A DNA stretch of 6,167 nt, taken from the NCBI GenBank assembly GCA_030039915.1, contig JASHUP010000169.1:1-6167 (forward strand). Reading direction: 5' to 3'. The notes beneath the pieces are model-generated. The model saw only the letters and a list, made by a program, of their open reading frames with translations, had not been told where the DNA came from and made no database searches. Made by a program: the position numbers and the translations under genes. This document shows, piece after piece, positions 1-3,774 of the stretch (positions are counted from its first letter, which is position 1; every line of letters starts with the position of its first letter). The stretch comes from Thermoplasmata archaeon (GTDB lineage Archaea; Thermoplasmatota; Thermoplasmata; UBA184).

Positions 1-67
1 GAACGGAGACCAGCGACGCCAGAACGGCCAAGCCCAGTACGATTGTCAGCAGTGCCCACGCGACCAT
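1..67 (-). CDS. Small membrane protein, N-terminal part only (runs off left edge)
   Basis: Reading from the ATG at 67 toward base 1, the visible 22 residues begin MVAWALLTIVLG and are almost wholly hydrophobic. This suggests an N-terminal signal anchor or a transmembrane helix. A purine-rich stretch (AGGAAGAGGG in the minus-strand sense) lies about 8-18 nt upstream and could serve as a weak ribosome site. The frame has a stop 5' of 67 at about codon -26 and no other ATG, GTG or TTG between that stop and 67. An alternative start at 146 in another frame has a well-placed TATA-like element and would join this frame after a one-base shift (see findings). The family cannot be identified from so little sequence. 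It lies downstream of the SRPBCC-like gene on the same strand, 154 bp after that gene's stop. Confidence 0.5.
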   Translation of the reverse strand, partial: MVAWALLTIVLGLAVLASLVSV

Positions 68-174
68 CGGTCCGCCCTCTTCCTTGGCGCGGTTTGGCGA
101 GGTAGAAGCTATCAGCCCGCGCCGGGCGGTCGAAGGGGAGCTTCATCCCCTCGATGAGGTAGGATCGTCGCTGG

Positions 175-180
175 CTTATC
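175..180 (-). promoter_or_regulatory. TATA-like element for the left-edge gene
   Basis: In the minus-strand sense this reads GATAAG, inside TTGATAAGCC. Exactly 28 nt separate it from an ATG at 144-146, the same gap seen before the DUF1697 gene. It sits in the 154-bp gap after the SRPBCC-like stop. The placement fits an archaeal leaderless promoter, but a six-base match is weak evidence by itself. If it is used, the left-edge gene probably starts at 146 rather than 67. Confidence 0.35.
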
Positions 181-221
181 AAGACTCCTCTCGGCCAGTA
201 TCGGCGGTGAGGTACCCGAGG

Positions 222-653
222 CTATTCTTCGGGCGGCAACGCAGAGATCGCCGCGCTGTCCTCTTCAAATTCGCGGGCAAAGAACGCGAGGGCCGACGCC
301 TCCACGCGCGCCGGCGGGATCGCCGGGGAGACGAACTCCCCGACCATCGTGACCCGGGTTTTGTCTCCCCGCGCCCGGTAGTAGACGAAGAACTTCGAGC
401 CCCGGAACGGGCCCTCAAGGACCTCGTAGGCAATCCCGAACGGCGGGAACGCGGTCCAGCGCATCGAAAACATCTCCGGCTTTCCCTCGAAATCCTGCTC
501 CCACCTGTACTCTCCCGCGTTCCCCGGGAGAGAGGTGCGCTCGGTCCTCCGGTGATGATGGGCTTCGGAGTGGAGTGGTCCCGAGGAGAGCAGGCGCCAG
601 ACGTCCCGGAGCGGGGCGTTGTAGACGCTGCCTTCGTCGCGAACGAAGACCAT
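222..653 (-). CDS. START/SRPBCC-fold-like small protein, 143 aa
   Basis: This is predicted to be a soluble protein of the START/SRPBCC (Bet v1-like) superfamily, whose members form a hydrophobic pocket for lipids, polyketides or other apolar ligands. The assignment rests on overall pattern. An N-terminal strand and helix resembles the family opening (FVRDEGSVYNAPLRDVWRLL, residues 3-22). Alternating strand-like segments follow with aromatic residues (YRWEQDFEG about 49-57, FSMRWTAFP about 62-70, GIAYEVLEGPFRG about 73-85, SKFFVYYRARGDKTRVTM about 86-103). A long C-terminal helix ends the protein (about 114-132, ARVEASALAFFAREFEE). The size of 143 aa is typical. There is no signal peptide or membrane segment. 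HSEAHHHRR (residues 28-36) is an unusual His-rich patch that could be a pocket or metal feature, which is speculative. The ATG at 653 is chosen because homologous-looking sequence begins there and because an A/T-rich element lies just upstream. The gene is 29 bp downstream of the DUF1697 gene. Ligand and function are unknown. Confidence 0.72.
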   Translation of the reverse strand: MVFVRDEGSVYNAPLRDVWRLLSSGPLHSEAHHHRRTERTSLPGNAGEYRWEQDFEGKPEMFSMRWTAFPPFGIAYEVLEGPFRGSKFFVYYRARGDKTRVTMVGEFVSPAIPPARVEASALAFFAREFEEDSAAISALPPEE

Positions 654-674
654 GGCCCCGCAGCGAGGCGGCGC

Positions 675-687
675 AAATATCTCTAAT
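675..687 (-). promoter_or_regulatory. A/T-rich TATA-like element before the SRPBCC-like gene
   Basis: In the minus-strand sense this reads ATTAGAGATATTT, an A/T island in very GC-rich surroundings. Its core GATATTT ends 21 nt before the ATG at 653, and the ATTAGA part ends 28 nt before it. It overlaps the TAG stop of the DUF1697 gene. No Shine-Dalgarno sequence occurs in the 29-bp gap. This suggests that the SRPBCC-like gene has its own leaderless promoter in addition to any read-through from DUF1697. Confidence 0.45.
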
Positions 688-1249
688 GGGACCCGCGGAG
701 AACGCCGTACCCCAAGGAGATTGTCGCGAGCTTCCGAACGGTGTTCCAGTTGCGACTCGTACCCAGGGTCCCGAGCGCCTTCTCGATTGCCTTGGCGGTG
801 AGACGCGAGCCGCCGATCCCGTCCGGATACACGATGTAGGCGTGCCGACCCGCCCCGCGAAACCGCTCCGAATCGTGCGGCGCGGAGTCGAGGCGTTGCC
901 AGGCCTCGTTCGAAGGAGCTTCCTTCAGCACCGTCACGACCAAGTGCGCCGGGTCGACCTCGGCTTCCTTCGGAAACGGATTTCCCGCGACGATCGCCCT
1001 CCACTCCTCGGCGGTTCGGAGGAAAATCGAGGTGCGAAGATGCAGATCGGTGGCGACGCGATTCTCGATCTTCGTTTCGATAGCGGCCGCGGCCGCCACG
1101 TCGCTTCGAAACACCACATTGCCGGACTGCAGCAGGGATTGAACGTCCTGGAGGCCCATTCGGGACAGGAGGGTCCGGAGGTTTTGCATGCTCAGTTGAG
1201 TGTTGCCTCCCAGATTTACGGCCCGCAGGAGGCCGATATAGACGAACAT
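683..1249 (-). CDS. DUF1697 family protein, 188 aa
   Basis: I recognise the DUF1697 family (Pfam PF08002) from its N-terminal signature. The opening reads FVYIGLLRAVNLGG (residues 2-15). It is followed by MQNLRTLLSRMGLQDVQ (21-37) and the hallmark LLQSGNVVF (39-47), which corresponds to the family pattern YIQSGNVVF. The next part has ETKIENRVATDLHL (58-71), a strand SIFLRTAEEW (74-83) and NPFP (90-93). The C-terminal half contains VVTVLKEAP (104-112) and the near-terminal NWNTVRKL (167-174), equivalent to the family's RNWNTV region. The length of about 190 aa is normal, and all conserved blocks are present, so the gene looks intact. It is a soluble alpha/beta protein of unknown biochemical function, and family context gives no firm role. 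ATG 1249 is chosen because the family alignment begins there and a TATA-like element precedes it by 28 nt. It diverges from the gene at 1309. Confidence 0.9.
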   Translation of the reverse strand: MFVYIGLLRAVNLGGNTQLSMQNLRTLLSRMGLQDVQSLLQSGNVVFRSDVAAAAAIETKIENRVATDLHLRTSIFLRTAEEWRAIVAGNPFPKEAEVDPAHLVVTVLKEAPSNEAWQRLDSAPHDSERFRGAGRHAYIVYPDGIGGSRLTAKAIEKALGTLGTSRNWNTVRKLATISLGYGVLRGSH

Positions 1250-1277
1250 GGGCCCGAGCCGGGCAAGCTCACTACGG

Positions 1278-1283
1278 GATAAA
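1278..1283. promoter_or_regulatory. Central TATA-like element between divergent genes
   Basis: The plus strand reads GATAAA and the minus strand TTTATC. This is the only A/T-rich patch in the 59-bp spacer between the DUF1697 start (1249, minus) and the unknown gene start (1309, plus). The minus-strand gap to ATG 1249 is 28 nt and the plus-strand gap to ATG 1309 is 25 nt. Both are right for an archaeal TATA box with transcription starting at or next to the ATG. It may therefore serve both directions, or only the DUF1697 side, whose strand carries the better TTTAT match. Confidence 0.5.
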
Positions 1284-1308
1284 CGCACGTAGGGAACCGC
1301 GGGGTCCA

Positions 1309-1754
1309 ATGGTCGAGCGCCGACCCCTCGACGGGTTCGAAGAGGGTTTCTGCTCGGTTGAGGTGGCGGCCGCACGCATCGAGGCATCGAAGTCGGACTG
1401 CATCTGAGACCCGGTCTCCCCGACGAGAACTTCATCGCGGAGGCGATCGGAAATCTGGCCGCGTTCGAGCTCCAGGAGGAACGGGCCGAGGCTCTCGACT
1501 GGCAGGTCCTGCGGGTCAACCTGCCGAATAGCCACCACTTCCGCCTGGTGATTCGCCACCCCGAGCGTGTGTTGGATATCGGGCTCCAGCGTGGGGTGAA
1601 GGGTCGTCTCGACTCGCTTTCCAACGAGACCGTGGAGCAACTAAGGCACCGATTTGCGCAGGCGAAGGGGAGGGGGTTGAAACCGACCCCTCTTCGACAC
1701 GTACAAGAATCCGTGGATTACTGGCGGGACGACTTCTGGAATTGGTGGGGCTAG
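1309..1754 (+). CDS. Unrecognised protein, about 148 aa, interrupted by a one-base frameshift near 1404
   Basis: I do not recognise this family. From ATG 1309 one frame reads MVERRPLDGFEEGFCS and on to EASKSDCI, then hits TGA at 1405-1407. The frame one base back continues from about 1404 with LRPGLPDENF and runs without a stop to TAG at 1752-1754, ending YWRDDFWNWWG. In both parts the third codon positions are mostly G or C, and each part loses that character outside its half. The two are best read as one protein of about 148 aa with one base missing near 1399-1406. No slippery heptamer is visible, so a sequencing or assembly error, or a genuine mutation, is likelier than programmed shifting. 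The reconstructed protein is soluble and charged, with a helix-like middle (NLAAFELQEERAEALDW), a strand-like LRVNLPNSHHFRLVI, a VEQLRHRF helix and a strongly aromatic tail. The GTG at 1548 can open only the last 68 codons and is unlikely to be the true start. The gene ends 22 nt before the next one. Confidence 0.6.
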
Positions 1755-1776
1755 GTCCCTCGGGAACGTGACGAGC

Positions 1777-2997
1777 ATGGGCGTACTCGACTCTTCCCGA
1801 GAAGCTCGGGCGGCAGATCCGCAAGATACCGCGGCGCGCGACGGCGCAGCGTCCCACGAACCGACCCCGGCCCCTCCTTCCACGGGCTCATCCCCCTCCG
1901 ACGGCCCGCATCCCTCCCCACAGGGTCCGGAGAATGAGTTGGACCGGCGCGCCCGTGTGCGTGAGGACATCGGGCGATTCGCCCAGGTGTTTCTCGGGCT
2001 CTTCTCGATCGGGTTCGCGGTGGTGGTGCTCGCGACCCCCGACCTGACGCTGACCGGCCTCCTCGTCCTGCTCGGCGAGGCCGTAGCACTCTATGCGGCC
2101 CAGGCGGTCCTCGTGGGGGGTCGACTTCTCGCCGGATTGAAGTGGAGGCTCTCCGAACACTCGCTCTGGCATTTGATTCGGTCGTGGGGAATCGTCGGGA
2201 TCGGTCTGGTCGCAATCGGCATCACGGCGTTCGCGGTCTTCGACCCCGAACTCGCGGAGGCGAGCGCCGTCTTCGGACTGGCGCTCGCTCTGGTGGTGGC
2301 CGCCCTCGCCCGAATGCTCCAATCGACCGGAGAGTCGTTTCCGAGGTGGATGCGGCGTTCCTCCCTGGCGACCGGATTCATCAGCCTCCTGCTCGTGGGC
2401 CTCTCGGTCGCGTTCTACGGGTTCGCGATCGCCGCCTTCGCCGTCCTCGTCGGCGTCATCCTGATGATCAACGGGATCGAGACGGTCGTGGCCGGCCTCC
2501 GCCCGACCGACCCTCGACAGTTCGTGCTGCTCAAACTGATCCTCTTCTCCGCGTTCTACGGGCTCATCCTGATCAACTGGATCGACCTCTACGGGAAGTC
2601 GGTCCCCGCCTACGGTATCTGGCTGATCCTCACCTACATGGCCCCGTTCGGGGTCCTCCTGGTGTTCGAGGGTTGGGAATCTTGGCCGCTCGCGGTCAGT
2701 CTCGGCCTGCTGGTCTCGTTATTCAACGACGTCGGCTACTTCTTTGTCGGCAACCTGATCTTCGGCTTCCACGAGAACCTCGGCCCGTGGATCGCGGGGC
2801 AGCTCGGCTTCCACGGCTCTCAGCTCGTCACGATCTTCGAGGCCGGTTCGGTCTCGATCGATGTTACCTCCTGGATGATGGGTCTTTCGATCTATTTGCG
2901 GGCGGCGGTCGTGGGCGGGATTCTCTACTATTGGTGGCGGCACCCAGGGGCGATCGTCGCGCGGGGGGCCTCTCCTCCCACCGCGGTGGCGTCCTAG
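1777..2997 (+). CDS. DUF308/HdeD-like multi-spanning membrane protein with extra C-terminal domain, 406 aa
   Basis: This is an integral membrane protein of unknown function. Residues 1-55 are rich in Pro, Ser, Asp and Ala and are probably disordered and cytoplasmic. Three successive pairs of membrane helices follow (about 69-114, 136-181 and 197-240). They have the DUF308/HdeD (PF03729) layout: a helix, a short turn that is ATPDLT in the first pair and FDPELA in the second, then a helix ending in a Gly-rich face. The third pair ends GVILMINGIETVVAGL, very like the family. The remaining part (about 248-390) has several more helices and polar residues inside hydrophobic stretches: FEGWESW (297-303), FNDVGYFF (316-323), HENLGPW (332-338), TSWMMGLSIY (364-373) and YYWWRHP (384-390). 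I cannot assign this C-terminal domain. ATG 1777 is preferred over the in-frame GTG at 1768; neither has a clear ribosome site. The 22-bp gap to the gene upstream suggests co-transcription. HdeD proteins are linked to acid stress in Escherichia coli, but that role cannot be transferred here. Confidence 0.78.
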   Translation: MGVLDSSREARAADPQDTAARDGAASHEPTPAPPSTGSSPSDGPHPSPQGPENELDRRARVREDIGRFAQVFLGLFSIGFAVVVLATPDLTLTGLLVLLGEAVALYAAQAVLVGGRLLAGLKWRLSEHSLWHLIRSWGIVGIGLVAIGITAFAVFDPELAEASAVFGLALALVVAALARMLQSTGESFPRWMRRSSLATGFISLLLVGLSVAFYGFAIAAFAVLVGVILMINGIETVVAGLRPTDPRQFVLLKLILFSAFYGLILINWIDLYGKSVPAYGIWLILTYMAPFGVLLVFEGWESWPLAVSLGLLVSLFNDVGYFFVGNLIFGFHENLGPWIAGQLGFHGSQLVTIFEAGSVSIDVTSWMMGLSIYLRAAVVGGILYYWWRHPGAIVARGASPPTAVAS

Positions 2998-3041
2998 GTC
3001 AGCTCCGACAGGCCAGAACGGCAAGAACCGCAATCGGACGT

Positions 3042-3055
3042 CTCGGGCCCCCGAG
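3042..3055. repeat. Short perfect inverted repeat (6-bp arms, 2-base centre)
   Basis: CTCGGG (3042-3047) and CCCGAG (3050-3055) are exact reverse complements separated by CC. The repeat lies in the 88-bp gap between the DUF308-like stop and the ATPase start, ending 4 bp before a TATA-like CTTAAG. No T-tract follows, so it is not a standard terminator. Its position just upstream of the promoter would also suit an operator. A 6-bp GC dyad can arise by chance in such GC-rich DNA. Confidence 0.3.
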
Positions 3056-3059
3056 GAGG

Positions 3060-3065
3060 CTTAAG
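3060..3065 (+). promoter_or_regulatory. TATA-like element for the ABC transporter genes
   Basis: CTTAAG stands out as the only A/T patch near the ATPase start. The gap is 20 nt to ATG 3086 and 26 nt to the in-frame ATG 3092; the latter matches the 25-28 nt gaps at other starts in this window. The adjoining GGGAGG (3065-3070) is 15 nt or more from either ATG, too far for normal Shine-Dalgarno pairing. A leaderless mRNA carrying both transporter genes is the simplest reading. Confidence 0.5.
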
Positions 3066-3085
3066 GGAGGCGGCACTCTCGCGGG

Positions 3086-3769
3086 ATGCCCATGGCCGAC
3101 CCCGTCGTGATAGGGAAGGACGTCTGGAAGATCTACGGCAGCGGAGACACCGAGGTCACCGCGCTGCGCGAAATCAACGTCGAGATCGCCCGCGGAGAGA
3201 TGCTCGCGATCATGGGCCCGTCGGGGTGCGGCAAGACCACGTTCCTCAACTGTTTCTCGGGATTGGACGAGGTCAATCGCGGGCAGATCATGCTCGAGGG
3301 CGTCGACCTCCACTCGATGGACGACCGGTCGAAGAGCGAATACCGAGCGCGGCGGGTCGGGTTCGTCTTCCAGGCGTACAACCTCCTTCCGGTGCTTTCC
3401 GCGACCGAGAACGTGGAGATGCCGCTCCTCATTGCCGGGGTCGCCGGACGCGAGGCGCGCGAACGCGCCCGCACAATGCTGACAGAGCTCGGCCTCGGGG
3501 ACCGGCTCGATCGGCGGCCCTCCGAGCTCTCCGGCGGCCAGCAGCAGCGCGTCTCCCTCGCCCGGGCGCTGGTCGGCCGCCCGGCCATCGTCTGGGCCGA
3601 CGAACCGACCGGAAACCTCGATGAAGGCGATTCCCGCCAGGTGACGACCCTCCTCCGTCACCTCAACAAGACGTACCAGCAGACGATCGTCGTGGTCACG
3701 CACGATGCCACGGTCGCGAGCGCGTGCGACCGGACCCTGCGCATGCGTGACGGGCAGTTCGTGAGCTAG
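3086..3769 (+). CDS. ABC transporter ATP-binding protein, LolD/MacB type, 227 aa
   Basis: This is the cytoplasmic ATPase subunit of an ABC complex that works with an FtsX/MacB-type permease. All nucleotide-binding motifs are present and canonical: Walker A GPSGCGKT (residues 44-51), Q-loop with Q96 in VFQAYNLLP, signature LSGGQQQR (148-155), Walker B with D172-E173 in VWADEPTGN, D-loop NLD (177-179) and switch His206 in VVTHD. The length of about 225 aa, the AYNLLPVLSATENVEMPL block after the Q-loop and the DEPTGNLD string are typical of the LolD/MacB/FtsE-like subfamily, which drives conformational change in the permease rather than import. ATG 3086 gives the start MPMADP; the second ATG at 3092 is an equally good start and has better spacing from the TATA-like element. 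The permease begins 5 nt after this stop, so the two are surely co-transcribed and probably translationally coupled. The protein looks fully active. The substrate is unknown. Confidence 0.95.
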   Translation: MPMADPVVIGKDVWKIYGSGDTEVTALREINVEIARGEMLAIMGPSGCGKTTFLNCFSGLDEVNRGQIMLEGVDLHSMDDRSKSEYRARRVGFVFQAYNLLPVLSATENVEMPLLIAGVAGREARERARTMLTELGLGDRLDRRPSELSGGQQQRVSLARALVGRPAIVWADEPTGNLDEGDSRQVTTLLRHLNKTYQQTIVVVTHDATVASACDRTLRMRDGQFVS

Positions 3770-3774
3770 CGAGC

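Noticed and set aside
84..686. A 200-codon plus-strand frame across the SRPBCC-like gene
   Set aside because: It is Arg/Pro-rich with no recognisable motif and lies opposite the SRPBCC-like gene, which has family-like strands and a normal length.
654..1004. Extending the SRPBCC-like gene upstream to 1004
   Set aside because: The extra residues overlap the DUF1697 gene in another frame, are Arg/Ser/Gly-rich and show no family resemblance. Recognisable sequence begins at the ATG at 653.
1362..1407. Programmed -1 ribosomal frameshifting in the unknown gene
   Set aside because: The direction fits, but there is no X XXY YYZ-type slippery site or obvious stimulatory hairpin in the overlap, so a plain indel is the better explanation.
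1250..1624. Extending the DUF1697 gene upstream to 1624
   Set aside because: The family's conserved start is at 1249, and the upstream part is antisense to the coding-like unknown gene.
1272..1640. A 122-codon minus-strand frame opposite the unknown gene
   Set aside because: The plus strand has the GC3-rich coding pattern and promoter-like spacing across this region. The minus-strand product resembles no family and seems a shadow, although I cannot exclude it by sequence alone.
2142..3110. A 322-codon plus-strand frame overlapping the DUF308-like gene and the ATPase start
   Set aside because: The product is very Arg/Pro-rich, a typical out-of-frame translation of a GC-rich membrane gene, and it overlaps a well-supported protein nearly throughout.
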